Of a stretch of 64,000 nt of DNA, positions 1 through 18,922 are shown one piece after another (the first letter of the stretch is position 1; each line of letters begins with the position of its first letter). The position numbers and the translations under genes were made by a program. The DNA comes from Sphagnum magellanicum. Its lineage: Eukaryota > Streptophyta > Sphagnopsida > Sphagnales > Sphagnaceae. Under the pieces are notes generated by a model. The model ran no database searches, was not told the DNA's origin, and saw only the letters and a list, made by a program, of their open reading frames with translations. Location of the stretch: contig CM038922.1 of the NCBI GenBank assembly GCA_021904315.1, forward strand, positions 10,949,347-11,013,346, read 5' to 3'.

Positions 1-3000
1 AATTTTTGGCACATGTATAAGTACATCTTAGCTCTTTGTTATTTGTGATTACACATTCGAATTATACATTCATTTGCAAATAACATGACACGTCAAATGG
101 ATGAAAAATTGATATTAATTGCATATTTATGCAATTGTCTTTTGATTATGTGTCATGTCTTGTCTTTTGCAACTGAAATGATATGCAATTAAACAATATA
201 GCAAGTTATGTGTGTCATTTATGACAAAATCAATCCTAAATTTAGTCGTTAGTTTGTAAATTTTTTGTAGTAGATTTTGTAAAAGAAACTTGTAATGGAA
301 ATAAATTCACATGTGGGATGTTTTCAATTAAAAAATTTCTAAGGAACAAGCCATATAAGTATTGATCTACATGATCTATTTTATATTTTGAATCTTATAT
401 TATTTGAAGTCACGTGAAGAATGATGGGATTCGTTTTGAATCTTGTTCATTGAACCTTGTAATAGGAAGCCAAAATGAAGATGTTGAATGTCTTCATATA
501 ATTGTGTGTATTAATGTTTTTATATTTGTTGAAGAAGTGAAAAAAATTATGTCTTCAATGTCTAATGTTGAATTTTGAAAAAGTCATGTTACTTTCAAAA
601 TCATTTTTAATTTATTGATAAACATGAACACTTCACAAAAAGGTAAAAAGTTATTAAGGAAACACCAACTACTACAATCAATGAATCATTTGCAAATTAT
701 AGTACCAAATTGGTTATTAATTTCATTGCTAGAATTTGAATTTGATGTTTACAAATCAAACAATTGTTGTTCCTCTTTTGAAAAATGTAAAATTGCTTGA
801 TGGTGTTTGCAATCATGCAATATTTCAAGATTAATATTTCAAAATTATTCATTGATTTGTGAAGACTAGCAACAACCCCCACCCTAGGGATCTTACAAAA
901 ACACTTTACAACTGGGATCATATAACTTGCCCCTTAAATGAAAGGGTTTTTCTTCCCCACGTCTTTATGGTTGTGATGATTTATTATTATTATTATTTAC
1001 ATATGATTAGTAGATTATTATGGTGTAATGGTTACGAGTTTCAAATGATGATATTTTTTTTGCATGAAAAATTCAAACCATAAATAACACTTCTTAAGCC
1101 CATTTTAAACAAAAAGTTGGAGGCAAAACATCTTGAGGCCAATAATGGAAAATTTGAGCACTTCTTGGCTCATTGTATGATCCCAAGTTACTATTAAAAT
1201 ATGATTTGTTTATGGGCCAATGAATTCATGTGTAAAACCATTAAAGCCAAGACATAGGGACCAAGGTTTCAACCCTTCATATGTTTTCATTCATTTTTGG
1301 TATCATTATTCTTCTCAACTTTCCTTCCTTTTTCAAACTAAACTTTAAAAGGCATACCACCATGGATGAATATAGACACAAAATTCTTGTAATTTTTGTG
1401 TTTTTCATGACCAATCCCAAGTTAAAAAAAGAAAATTCCATCATTCACAAAAAACATAAAAAATTAACAAGAGGAGAAGAAAATGAAAAAAAAGTAGAAA
1501 ATATAGAGTTTGGTTCAAGGTTTACTTTGATCCTACATTGTGGATTTCATCAAAATGACAATATTTTTTTGTAACAACATTAGCCCCAAGGGTTGCATAT
1601 TGACCTTTCAAGTTGATAGGTGTTCTTTTTTTGCCTTGAGGCCATGTTAGGGCCATAAAGTGGTAGAATTTAGGTGGTAGATTTAAAACATTATTTTCTT
1701 TTTCAACATTGATTTCAAATGTAAAACGCTTGGGGTTAATTTCAATGATTGCATTAATAGGAATGCTTGTGTAAAGTAAAGCCTTAGGTCGAGGGCATTA
1801 CCAAAATAAAGGTGCACAAGGTGATAGTCAAGTGTAGGCCCAATTTTGGTAATGCCTTTGACCAAGGGCTTTATTCGATGTAAAGATTTGTAAGAAATTC
1901 AATGGAAAAATCAAGGCAAAAGAGGAGGGGAGGAGGTTTATGAAAATGAAATGCCCTTCGTGTTTTTAGATGAAAAATTATGCTTCATAAAGTTATCTCC
2001 ATATACACTACAAATTTTTTAGCAAGTCATTATGATTTGAATTCAACCTTGGCCTCGACACTTAATGTAAAATGAACCTAATTTTCTTACTTTTGGTGTT
2101 CATTAATATGGAGATTTGTAGCGCCAAAGGCTAAGGCACACGTTATCACCCAGTGAATCAATCCAAATTAAAACCATAATATGTATACATTGATGGCAAA
2201 GGTTTTATCCACATAAACTAACTACCCGGAGCTAAAATCTACAAGAATTTTTACTAGCAACACAAAATGCAACAACTAAAGGTTTCTAGGGGTCAGATCC
2301 CTCTAATCTCACTTTCAATGAGCTCCATTAGACATATTGGGCTTATTTCAATTGCAACATACCACAAAACTCCCTTATGAAAACCCCATCCCCCAAATCA
2401 ACACAAACAAAATGGAAGAACACAAATCCAAAACTCCCCTTGCAATGGAAACCCAATGATTTCACTAGACATAGATATCCAACAATTTTGATCTTGTTAA
2501 TAAATAACATTTCTCTCACACAAATTAACAGAACCTTCTATACTCACATAAATGCCTCATGAATTTGATAAAGAAAATTATAATACCTTCACAAACCAAC
2601 AACCACAATTCTCATGATCTAGTAGACACCAATTTTTTTCCAAAGTTCCCATCATTAAGGGTGTTCTCTCATGAAATATAGAACAACAACAAATAAACAA
2701 ACAAACATACACACACACACAATTTGAGATGCCGACTAACCGTTTTCAAGATCCTTTTGGTTTTTCATCATTCCCTAGTCATCAACCCTTAAATTTGCAT
2801 TTGCAACTAAATTCCTATCTACATAGGCACATGGCACAATGAATACTTCATCACCTCTTGCAAGTAGAAAACTTGTTCAACAAAACAAATCTCCTAAGTT
2901 TTTAATCTTGAACGAATAAATCACACAACTTATTTGCTAACACATTTTTAACTTGTTGAAGTGTTTCGTTTCACCACTACATTCTTCTTATCTTCTTGTT

Positions 3001-4300
3001 TTGCCTAACTTCTTGTTCATAGTTCATTAAAACATTTGTGCAAACCAAGCCACACCACAAAACATGCGTCCAACACAAACACAACAACATGCAATAACCG
3101 TTTAAGGTAAAAACAAAAGTTGAACATAACCCACAAACAATAAACAATGTAAAAAATTAACAACAATCACATCATCCTCAACCACCTAAAAACTTGTTGA
3201 TGTCTGCTTCCAACAATTTGACAACATAACATCATACCATCTTCCATTAGGGTTTCATCCCATATTTTTTCATCACATATCATTTTCCTTGTTAGAAACT
3301 TAGGTGGACTTGTTGAGAATCATAAAACATAGCAACTTTATTTTTTGTGTATATTTTGGTCCCTCATTTGCGTTAAGAAATCCAATTTCATGGACATTCT
3401 AAAAAACTTCCACTGCATGGAAATTACTTTTTAGATTGTCAAAGAAACTTCAACTTGGTGGAAGTTCTTACTAGTGTTGGGGCGTTCCCATTTTTCTATG
3501 AGAACGAAACGATTTCAGTTCTCTCATGATGTTATGAAAAGTTGATCGGTTTTTTAATATATAATTTTTTTATGCTGGTGAGAACTGATCAAATTATTAA
3601 TTTTTTTTTCAAATTCACCCAATTTTCAAATATGGTGATTCTCATATCTACAACAACAACAACCAGTTTTTCCATCCAATTTTCACAACCTCATTATTAA
3701 AATTTTCATAAAATAAAATCAGTTTTACTAATTAAATAATTAATAATTAAATAACTTCATTAAAGGAAAAGAGCAACACCATCTGAGAAGAGTAATTTAA
3801 AAAAAAGAAGAAGAATAAGAGCAATGAGAAAAGAATGGCTCGTGTTGAAACTTGAGATTAGTTTATAGAGTTATAATATCTTGAAGAATTTTGGTTTCTT
3901 TTAGAGGATTTTTTCGAAGATTATATTATTGCATGGTGAAATATTTGAGTTTCCATAATTCTTCTTTTTGCCTTTAAGATACTCTTTAATGTAAATGGCA
4001 AGGCCATAATGTGACACACCCCTTATTTGCATTATATATGTAAATCTATCCAAGAGAGAGATGTGTTATCACATTTCATTCACATCTATGGCTAATGCAA
4101 TTTTATGGATCAATAACTTCATCCATGAACAATGATTCATCATCCATTTGACATATGTTGTTGTTCAAACATATCTTTTCATTCATCCATAGTAGGATTC
4201 CAAACTTTTTCTCTCCTACTTGCTTCTTCGATCTATAGCCAAATTTGACTAAGTCTTCTTTTGGATGATGCCAATCCACCTACTTCACAAATTTTATTTT
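1..4300. other. AT-rich intergenic DNA, no gene
   Basis: Only short ORFs occur here, with no recognisable domain and no exon-like pattern. The sequence is AT-rich with long A and T runs. A motif ACTAGTGTTGGGGCG near 3469-3484 resembles the ends of the hAT-like elements described at 17.4-19.9 kb. The motif TAGCCAAATTTGACTA near 4234 recurs elsewhere in the window. Probably decayed repeat DNA. Confidence 0.6.
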
Positions 4301-4389
4301 AATAAAAAAAAATTGATGAATTTAAAAAAAAGTTTTTTTTTTAGGAAACTTGGATATGAGCGGGCTTAGGGTTTTGTTGTTGCAGCAGA

Positions 4390-4797
4390 GTGGGGGAGGA
4401 GGATTGGACGGTGCTGATGAGCGTTAACCCTAAAATGTGCGATCTCGATCCTCTCTCCCCTCTCTCGTGTTTGCCGCTGGTACTGGTGCTCTCTCGCTCT
4501 TGTGTTTCCTGCCTTGTGCTTTGCTCTTCTTTCTTCTTCTTCTTCTGTCGCGCTTGTTGTGAGTGCGATTTTGCTTCTGTTTTCTTTTATCTGCTTGTCG
4601 ATAACGCTGAGACTATTTTTCATTGTTCGGTTTTTTTCTCTGTTTTCCGGACTCTGTGTTTTTTTTTTTTTTTTTCCTGGGAGATTTTGGTTTTGTGGTT
4701 TTCGTCTTCCCCAGTGGTCGTTGTTTTTGTTGTCCTTGTTGCAGCATTGAGAGAGAAGTGCCAATGTGCGGGAGAGGGAAAAGAACGGGCCACATGA
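4390..4797 (+). promoter_or_regulatory. Probable 5' leader of the CK2 alpha gene, pyrimidine-rich, with upstream ATGs
   Basis: Base composition changes sharply near 4360 from AT-rich to a CT-rich sequence (runs of CTCTCTC and TTCTTCTTC), typical of plant 5' untranslated leaders. An open frame at 4390-4797 is low-complexity (Phe/Val/Ser runs) and ends with a TGA directly before the ATG at 4798. Another ATG at 4794 opens a seven-codon frame overlapping that start. These upstream ATGs could lower initiation at 4798. The transcription start is not visible, so the leader extent is inferred. Confidence 0.4.
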
Positions 4798-11013
<6,216 letters not shown>

Positions 11014-11270
11014 AAGCACTGATTGATCTGCAAGTGCATCCTGTCCTAAACTCAATCGTTTCATCTAGTAATTCTTGGATTTTTCTACTTTGTATTCTCC
11101 TGGAGATGGTGTGAAGCCCTCCAGGAAGCTGGATGCATCAACAAGACAGTGGGCAGGATTAAATTTGTGGCTGTAAAGAAGTTGAGTGTGCTGCTATGAG
11201 GAACCTTCTGGTGCTTGAGGTAGTTACTCTGTGGCCTCCCGCTGCCTTGTCCATCAAGGCAGGAGATTTC

Positions 11271-11280
11271 AATAAATAAA
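11271..11280 (+). terminator. Candidate polyadenylation signal of the CK2 alpha gene
   Basis: Overlapping AATAAA hexamers lie about 260 bases after the CK2 alpha stop codon, a normal plant 3'-UTR length. Chosen on position and motif only. Confidence 0.3.
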
Positions 11281-12263
11281 CAGCCAGAAGCAAGGTCTCT
11301 GCTAAAATTTGCAGTGGATAATACTATGTGAGCTGCATAGTCTTCAGTCACGACAAGTTTTCTGTGACTTATATCATTGGCAAATTCCTGCCATAGGATG
11401 AACAGATGTCTCCCCAATGAAAATTGTGCAAAATTCTGATCAGTGTTGAGGACAAACATTCACATTCACCATAGGTTTTCTCTCTGAGATTTATGAAGGG
11501 TTTTTCTCTTTGTGGAGTGGTTCTTTATATTTGGGTGGAGTATGGTCAACATGAATTTACATGTTTGAAGTCTGAATTGACCCATTGCAAGTATTTTTGG
11601 TGAAATTTCCCAAAATTGGTCACAAAGTATGTTAGAAGTCCTTGCAGGAGAAGAGTGGAGAGAAGGCAACTTGCTCTTGTTTGCTCTGGTTTAAGAACTC
11701 CTCCCCTCAGATTCTCAATGTATGCTTCCTTCCATATGAAGTTGCACTTAGTTTGACATTGTATGAAGCTTGTGTCTTGCTATCCAAATGGGTTACCAAC
11801 TCCAGGGAAACACCAAAGCAAGCAAACCTTTGATAACTAATGGTTACATTCATCAACTTACTTATCTTGTACAAACTCGAAGCTGCCTGACACAAGAATT
11901 TCATTGTTGCATGTAGGAAAGCAAAGAAACAGCACCTTACAAATGTTCTGTACATCATACACAAATCTTTTGTTCAAAAGAGAAATGGCAGCTTACAGAT
12001 GTGGTGTACGTCATGAGGATACAAGAACATTTGTTCAAAGAAGTACCCATTAGTTTTCAGTTTAAGGTTTAGATTAGGATTTGCAGGCGATTAATATTAA
12101 ATAATTAAGTTGGCATTCTATCATTCTTAGTTTTTATTGAATGCAAAATTGTCACCATAATCAAACGAACCAGACTTTTCTTCACCCTAATTTTTCTTCA
12201 TCCTTCGTAATGCCAGTACATATGTGGTACTTCTTCACACAGGAGGAAAAAACAATAGAGGTA
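11281..12263. other. Intergenic between CK2 alpha and COX16, nothing recognised
   Basis: Short ORFs only, on both strands, without recognisable motifs. The sequence probably includes the end of the CK2 alpha transcript and the promoter of the downstream gene. No clear TATA box was picked out. Confidence 0.5.
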
Positions 12264-12379
12264 GGCTAGGTCATGGAGAATGGCAGTTGAAGAGGATCTT
12301 CATGGAGAATGAGATTCTGTTGGCTAGGTCATGAAGAATGGCAGTCGAAGAGGATCTTCATGGAGAATGAGATTTTGCT
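12264..12379 (+). repeat. 58-bp tandem duplication upstream of COX16
   Basis: Two nearly identical copies start at 12264 and 12322 (GGCTAGGTCATGRAGAATGG and on through TGGAGAATGAGATT). They differ at only a few positions, so the duplication is fairly recent. It lies about 100-215 bases before the COX16 start codon, in the probable promoter or leader. Confidence 0.85.
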
Positions 12380-12478
12380 GTTGGTAGAGAAGTTGGGTGG
12401 TTTCCATTAGGGTTGCTTTGTGTTGTGTTATTTTGTGTGGGTTGATGAATCTGTAGTAGACGTGAAGCTTGAGCAGAG

Positions 12479-13387
12479 ATGACAAGCAGCGGCAACAGAA
12501 GCCTCAGCAGCAATTTTAAGAGGCTGGGACGGACCAACCCTTTCCTCAAGTATGGAGTTCCCCTCATCTCTCTCACTATTCTCGGCTCCTTGGGCTTGGC
12601 TCATTTGCAGCAAGGCTGGTATGTAATCTCTTCTCTCACTCTCCTTCGCTCCTTCTCTCAGATCCTGATGCTCCATATGAGGTCCATTGCTGGGTTTTTT
12701 TGGGGGGGCTCTGAAAGGAAATCCTTGCTCTTCGTGACCTGAAAGAGTTTTAGGGTTGTATGTATGTATGTGTGTATGTATGTATGTTCAGCCATGTGAT
12801 CTTCTTCTTCTTCTTCTAGAGGTTTCAGGGATTGGAAGAACTCAAGCATATTGATGGGAAAGCTCGACAAGTGTATGGACTAGTGTTTTTGCTTCAGTGT
12901 TCTTTTAGTGCTTCTTCAACAAAACCCTTGCAGGATTTAGGGTTTAGGGTTTCTCAACAAAGTTTCTCAACAAATTTGCAGGAAGGATGTGATGTCAGCT
13001 CGAGATGATCGAGAATGGCGAGCTATTGCTGTGAGTCGATCACTTACACGAGAAGGCCCTGTAGCTGGTGCTGAGAAGAAAAAGTTGAATCTGGAGGAGG
13101 AGCTTAAGGTGTGGATGCCAGTTCTTGTGCTTTGTCACCTCTCTCTCTCAAGCAAAATTCAATATGCAATTCAGATTGTTCCCTCCATTTGTCGTCATCC
13201 ATAGTTGCCGATGAGGAACCATGTGCTGCGATTGTTTCTACAAGCATTTCACTTGGAGCAACAACACTTGTAATCTGGACACTTTCATCATTTATGCTAA
13301 AAAGAGTGTGCAAAACTTCTGCAGAAAGTGGAGGTCAAGCCGTTTGACTACAAGCCAATTCCCAGGCCCAAACACTCTGAGAACTGA
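12479..13387 (+). CDS. COX16: COX16, cytochrome c oxidase assembly protein, 3 exons
   Basis: Small mitochondrial inner-membrane protein needed for complex IV assembly. Exons 12479-12618, 12982-13108 and 13325-13387 join in consistent phases with GT-AG borders and give 109 aa, close to plant COX16 proteins. An arginine-bearing N-terminus ([12 protein letters not shown], residues 15-26) leads into one hydrophobic segment, about 27-43 ([17 protein letters not shown]). A hydrophilic tail follows with [15 protein letters not shown] and the conserved C-terminal [12 protein letters not shown]. This order (basic start, single membrane span, EW-R-GP motif, DYK-IPRP end) is what I know of plant COX16. 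Each exon matches the family only when spliced this way, which supports the model. Intron 1 carries a telomere-like motif and microsatellites. Confidence 0.92.
12758..12787 (+). repeat. TATG microsatellite in COX16 intron 1
   Basis: About seven tandem GTAT/TGTA units with one variant. A short TTC run (about 12801-12819) follows in the same intron. Confidence 0.85.
12936..12952 (+). promoter_or_regulatory. Telo-box-like motif in COX16 intron 1
   Basis: Two and a half TTTAGGG units (TTTAGGGTTTAGGGTTT) just before exon 2. Telo-boxes in first introns or promoters of plant housekeeping genes are known to raise expression in dividing cells. Function here is inferred from the motif only. Confidence 0.35.
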
Positions 13388-16300
13388 TATTGTAAAGTTC
13401 ATCATGACAACAGCAGGCAGTGATAAACCAGGAGCAAAGCTGAACAGCAACCACTCAATGCTCTTCTTGTGCTTACAGTCTTCAAACTTTTGTCCCAAGG
13501 CAATTGGAGAGTTGAGCAGAGTGTATGGAACAGTCTTCTGGAGTCTATTTTTGGTGAATGCTTATGTAGCTTTAGAGAGGGACCAATTTGTGTCTGCAAA
13601 AGCAGCTTGTGGCTGGGGATGCAGGTTGGTGTCCAAACAACAGACTACAAGAGCATTCTGAGTGTTGCATCAATTTCACTTGAGCTTAGGTTTTCTCTAT
13701 AAGGAATGTATAGAAAACCAAGTTTTACCATGTGGAAAACAGAATTCCAAAAGCAAGATTGCTCAGGGGTGCAAGTGAACAAATCTTGAACATGAGGAAG
13801 GACTACTAATGAAACTGATATGAGACGGCTACGAGAATGAAGGATGGATCAGGAATGGCAAGTAGTTGGTGAGCCCACAATGGCCTAAGAGCTAGGAGCA
13901 GTTGCTCATTGCAGTAGAGCAACATCTTGTAGCTTATTGTATCTAGTCTCTTTTCTTACCCAATCTGTCCAGACACAACCTGTTGGCATGACTTTTGTTT
14001 GAAGCAACAATGGGTGTATCAATCCATTCTGTCCTATGCAAAGAAACAGAAGCTGAAAATGTGTTTCACAGGACTCTTAGCATTTTGATTGTCTGTACTC
14101 AGAGAACAAGGGAAAGTTGTATTGGACTTTCTTGCCACTTTGCACAACAGAAGATTGAGTTCCTGTGCTGATATATTTGTGAAGAAATAAAGAGAATTTG
14201 GAGGGTTTGGCTTGACTTGCAGGTTGGGTAGTCCAGAGTCAAATGAAATGTCTTCTGAGAAATGATATGTCAAATTCAATAGGTGCATTTGTTCGACAAG
14301 ACCTTTCTCTGCTTTCAGGTTTGTTGCTGCTGTGTGGAGCTTCTGAAACCTGATGTTTTCCAAGAATAAGAGCAAACACATCAGTGGGTCTGTCAGGCTT
14401 GCTTGGAATCAGGTGTGAAGCTCCACATTTATCTTAGCTCTTGGATCTGGTGTGTTTGGACAGTGGCATGCTTGATTGTATTGTCAGATTTTTGTTCAGG
14501 CATAATAGGTAGCAGGAAGTGATCTGGTTTTGATGCTTTGTTGCTCATACAGTTTTGAATGAATTTGATCATATGTTAACCTCATATATTTGCTCTGAAG
14601 TTATTACAGGATTATATGATTAACTGGAGATTTAAAAGTTTATACTGTGCAAGGAACTTGGAATTCAACATTGATATCAATAGGAAGCTCAGGTTTGGAC
14701 TGGTATGGAAAGAAGAGGTGAATGATCATGAAGACCAACAAATTTGCAACAATGAAGCTCTGATGAAAACACAATTTCTGGAAGACAATTCCTTAAGGTA
14801 TAGGTACTCCATAGATGCTTTCAAAGGAGCAACCAATGTAGACCTGCGGTTGGTTGATTATGTTTTTTGGGCTGGGATCACCACTGACTTCAAGTTTGGT
14901 TTTCATGTGAGCTACACTTTGAATAGAAGGCCTCACCTTATGCAGATCAGTGCTTTATGGATAGTAATGTCCTGGGAGCAAGGTGTTCCTGAAATGAGCA
15001 CCCCTTGGCTCCTCTGCCTCAGGCATGCGCTTATTTTGTGAACGCCCCACTCCAAGGCAGTTACCATAGACCTTACACACAACCGTGCAAGATAATGAAG
15101 TCCAAGGTCAGTTTACACCTAACTTTGACCACATTTTCATCACAACTTCTTGCATGAACCAACTAAAAAAACAGTTTCCATGAAGACTTTATTGATGGGA
15201 AACTCTGGTAACTCTGCTATGTAAGTAAAAGCATATGCATAAGATCTGAGCTCCATCGGTCCCATAATGGCTTATAATTGTTATTTTATGGAGCCTTTAG
15301 AGGTTTTAAAGAATAACAATCATTATACTTACTTCTATGTGATGTGAACTCTCAGGGCTGAATGCACCCACACAGACAAAAATTCTCAATGATCTGTAGT
15401 GGCCCACGTTCCATTCAATCTCGTTTGCAAAAGACAATGATTTGAGAACAGAGAAAAAAACTACCCAAATACAAGTCTCTGATCAATCCTGCTGTCCCAG
15501 CCAGGGTGGGCTAAGTGGGGCTAGGTGTCTGTCGGGCTTCATTGGGATGCTGAAACCAGTTGCATTCAACCAACCCATTTTCTGCAGTTGATGAAACCCA
15601 CAAATTTTAAACTTGTTTTGTACACAGACAAGGGTTATAATATTAGTGTGGAAAATATACACCAATATACAGGGTCTGTGGAATAGGCTCGTGTGTGCCA
15701 AGGCTCTCATTTTAACAAGATTTACATAGCCAAATCATATTGTTGCAATGAGAGCCTTGACTTCTTTCAAGGAGTTAAAATTACAGTAAACTGGCACTTG
15801 AATGTTGTAATATCCCCATAGGCTTCTTTGCTTACGTGCAAAGAAAAAGTTTGTGACCAATTGCACCTTGAATTGTTTTCAAAAGTTGCCTTAATAAACT
15901 ACTACTTAGAGCATCTCCAGTGGTGCTCAGTTATTGTGATCCTGCACAAGAAAGTTGGATGAAGAAAAGTCAAAACATGCCGGTTTGGCTCAGGAAAATG
16001 GTTTTGGTTCAGCATAATTGCACAATTTGTGGTGATGGGTAAAAGGCGCAGCAATCAGTTGACATGGAGAAGAGTGTAATAAATATGATCTGACTGGTGC
16101 TCAATGTTTCTGATGGCCTATCGTAATGATTGGTCCAGGTGGTTTTTCTTTTAGTAGTTCCCCACCCTAATATGCACTAAATGCTTGGATTCAGCATTTG
16201 AAACCTGGCTTCAGAATAATTCACTCACTTCACAAATAATTAACATGTAAAGGTGAAAAAGGGACCCAAAGGCAAGGTTGGTTTAACAATAACTTTAATA

Positions 16301-17090
16301 TCTGAAGAAATCTTCAACTTTGCTAGATATGGATCTATTAGAATAATTTCTTGACATTATCTTTTGAAAATAAAAATATATACATGCAATGTTTATTGAC
16401 TAGAAAATATGGACTAAATTTTTCTTCACGACTCTTCAACAAATGAACACCTAGACTATTGATGGCAACCAATGGACTCCAGCTGGTTGCTAGACATAAC
16501 CTACTGTGGAGACATTAGAGAGCAATGTCTAACAACCCTCGTTTCGATGGATGAAAAGTTTCATAACTAGCTTGTAGATGGACAAAAAATACATGTAACC
16601 CTCTCTCTCCTCAATGAATGAAACTTTATAACCTAGGTCTGTCTGGATGATGTACACAAGACAAAAGAAAAAAAGAAGAGGAAGAGGTTATGCATCTGGA
16701 GTGACAAGAGGAGGACCAATCAAAAGCTTGAGAACCTTCACATTGTAGGTTATTGAAATTATAATGATATTTGTAATCCCGTATGTAAGGATCTGGGCTG
16801 AATAAGTGGACATTCTTATGAGTTATGAAGACTAAATCCCTCTTGAAGGATTTTGTCATATGAATAATGTTTTTTTTTTGGGACCATAATATCAGATTGA
16901 GAGTTAAAAGCCTAATTCATCATAATGTGATGCAACAATAATAATTAATTGACTCTCAATTCATTGAGGACACATGACAACAATAAGGCTTTCAATTTGG
17001 AGGCCTGTATGCAGCAGCAGCAGCAGCCTGATAGCATTATCTGTTAAGCTTTTATTTACACTACTGACATGGGAGGGTGGCAATGAGTTC
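13388..17090. other. No supported gene; possible long transcript tail then intergenic
   Basis: The base composition near 13.4-15.1 kb resembles the COX16 surroundings, so part may be 3' untranslated sequence. The longest frame (14616-15041, 141 codons) shows no domain I recognise and no conserved-looking exon neighbours. GAGCATCTCCAGTGGTGCTC at about 15908 looks like the outer end of plant PIF/Harbinger-type miniature elements, but no matching far end was found. Confidence 0.4.
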
Positions 17091-17091
17091 T

Positions 17092-17215
17092 GGTGGCTAC
17101 AACCAAAAACATTCACTTGATGCTTAAAACTTGATGTGAGTAAGGCACTCATCTGGTCACTACAACCAAGAATTCACTCACTCGATGCTTAAAACTTGAT
17201 GTGAGTAAGGCTCAA
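17092..17215 (+). repeat. Direct duplication, period about 65 bp
   Basis: Two copies of a segment containing ACAACCAA, ATTCACT and GATGCTTAAAACTTGATGTG followed by AGTAAGGC, starting near 17092 and 17154. Confidence 0.75.
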
Positions 17216-17410
17216 CAGCTGTGATAGGAAGTGAAATGATGAGACAAACCTAGGAGCCTGTCATGATCTGCACAACTGCATGTGTAATTTGCTTTTGAGA
17301 CTTTTTTCACAGGACTTTCACAGAGTGTTGGGTATCCGTTATCATGATTTGTACTCAATTACAAGCACAACATCCTGGGAATGCAGGCCAAGAATGCTGC
17401 TACATACTAC

Positions 17411-17520
17411 CAGTGTTGGGCGGGACATGGGTATTTGATTTCATTAATAATTATTGGTTTCAGTTTTTCTGAGTGGCATATCAAAATCAGAGAATCGTCA
17501 ATTCTGCGTATTTAAAAATT
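17411..17520 (+). mobile_element. End of a hAT-like miniature element (partial)
   Basis: It starts CAGTGTTGGGCGGGACATGG and continues GTATTTGATT. It matches, in inverse orientation, the right end of the element at 18323-18669 (CAATGTTGCTAGGGCGGGTA then TTTGATT when read on the minus strand). CAGTGTTGGG-type ends are typical of hAT elements. The far end was not identified. Confidence 0.4.
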
Positions 17521-18322
17521 AGAAATCAAAGAACCATCAGTTGTTTTCAGTTGTTTTCAGTTGTTTTGAAAACCTCAAAGAACCATCTTGTTTCATGAAG
17601 TGACCATCCAAGAATCAATGGTTTTTTCTGGGGTGGTTATTTGGCTTGTTCTGATTTTGAGAACCATGGTTATGTACAAGAAACAAGGTATTTGATATTT
17701 GGCAATGGTGGTTATGAGTGTTGAGAACCACCATGATACCTAGTGGGTGTCTGGTGCAAGTTTCTAATATTGGTGCAACACATCCATGGTTGCGAAAAAG
17801 CAGTCTGAGTGGTGGATTAACACAAAGAGACATATTATTCCGAGGAAGATAGCAGGGCTGATTCTTTGTTTTAAGTAGGAGCTCATTACAATCTGTTTAC
17901 TACTGGCTGCAAAACTCAATGCAAATGGTGTAAGTATGTGTGTCTGTCTTCATTTGAAACTTTGTACAACACAACTGAAACACGACCGTTGCAGAGACTG
18001 CAGGTTCCTAATTTCACTGTTCATTATCAGCACTGTGTGCACAAGAACAAATACCGTAGTACTTTGGTGGCTTTGGCACAAATTATATTATTTTCATAAA
18101 TGCTGAAATTTTCAAAAAAAAAAAAAAAAACACTCTTTCTCAAAAGAACACATTTTGTGAACATATTTTTTGTGCATGAAATATGAAATCTTTTTTCAAA
18201 ATATTTTTATTTTTCGAAATGGAATCTTCAAAATTAACTAATCAATTTAGCACACACGAGCTGAAGCTGCCCATGTATACTATATGATATTAATTGAGTC
18301 TCTTATAGTTTGTAGCATGTAC

Positions 18323-18669
18323 CAGTGTTGGGCGGTTATCAAAAATAGAAACAAAACCCTGAGTGGGTCTTACAGTTCCAAACTGTGGTTCTCAAGAGAT
18401 AAAAAGATTTACATATCCATGATTCTCAATTCCAAAAAAAACACACACAGCAAAATCAAATCACCACCTCTAAAACCGCCGGTTCTTTCATGAAAACCCT
18501 AGGTTCTCGATGTTTTTGAAATAACCAGAACCAACAATTCTTTCATTCTGAACTCTTTTATAATAAAAAAAAAAACACACCACAAATGATGGTTCTCTGA
18601 TTCTGAAATATTCAAATTACCACGACCAACAGTAATTAACAAAATCAAATACCCGCCCTAGCAACATTG
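18323..18669. mobile_element. hAT-like nonautonomous element, 347 bp
   Basis: The left end is CAGTGTTGGGCGGTTATC. The right end read on the minus strand is CAATGTTGCTAGGGCGGGTA. The flanks are GCATGTAC on the left and GTCTGTAT on the right, which agree at five of eight bases. No coding capacity. The ends and ~8-bp flanks fit the hAT superfamily. Confidence 0.45.
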
Positions 18670-18677
18670 GTCTGTAT

Positions 18678-18914
18678 CCGTGTTGGTTGATTATTGCTTT
18701 TTTTTAATAACCACCGGCTCAGTTTAATTTTATAATTGTTCGGATCACACAGGTTGTCAATATCAATATCACAAAAATTTGGGTGTCAGGCAAGTATTTA
18801 GATTTTGAGATTTCAGTACTAGATGGTTATCAAAAATAAGAAGGGAAAGTTGGTAAACCATTAATAACCGGAATGATAACCGGATCAACACTCAAATAAC
18901 CGGCCAAACCACTG
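18678..18914. mobile_element. hAT-like nonautonomous element, 237 bp, with 8-bp target duplication
   Basis: It is bounded by GTCTGTAT on the left and GTCTGTAC on the right, seven of eight bases identical, as expected for a hAT target-site duplication. The left end is CCGTGTTGGTTGATTATTGC; the right end on the minus strand is CAGTGGTTTGGCCGGTTATT. It abuts the element at 18323-18669 directly, sharing the middle flank. Non-coding. Confidence 0.5.
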
Positions 18915-18922
18915 GTCTGTAC

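Noticed and set aside
4366..4764. Long overlapping frames on both strands before the CK2 alpha start
   Set aside because: Low-complexity translations of a CT-rich leader (Phe/Ser on one strand, Lys/Arg/Glu on the other) without conserved features.
14616..15041. 141-codon forward frame
   Set aside because: No recognisable domain, no spliced neighbours, no family match from memory. A translated database search would decide; no hit would confirm rejection.
15908..16120. Possible PIF/Harbinger-type miniature element starting GAGCATCTCCAGTGG
   Set aside because: Only one end is visible. The AGTGGTGCTCA and ACTGGTGCTCA strings are in direct, not inverted, orientation, and no TTA or TAA target duplication pair was found.
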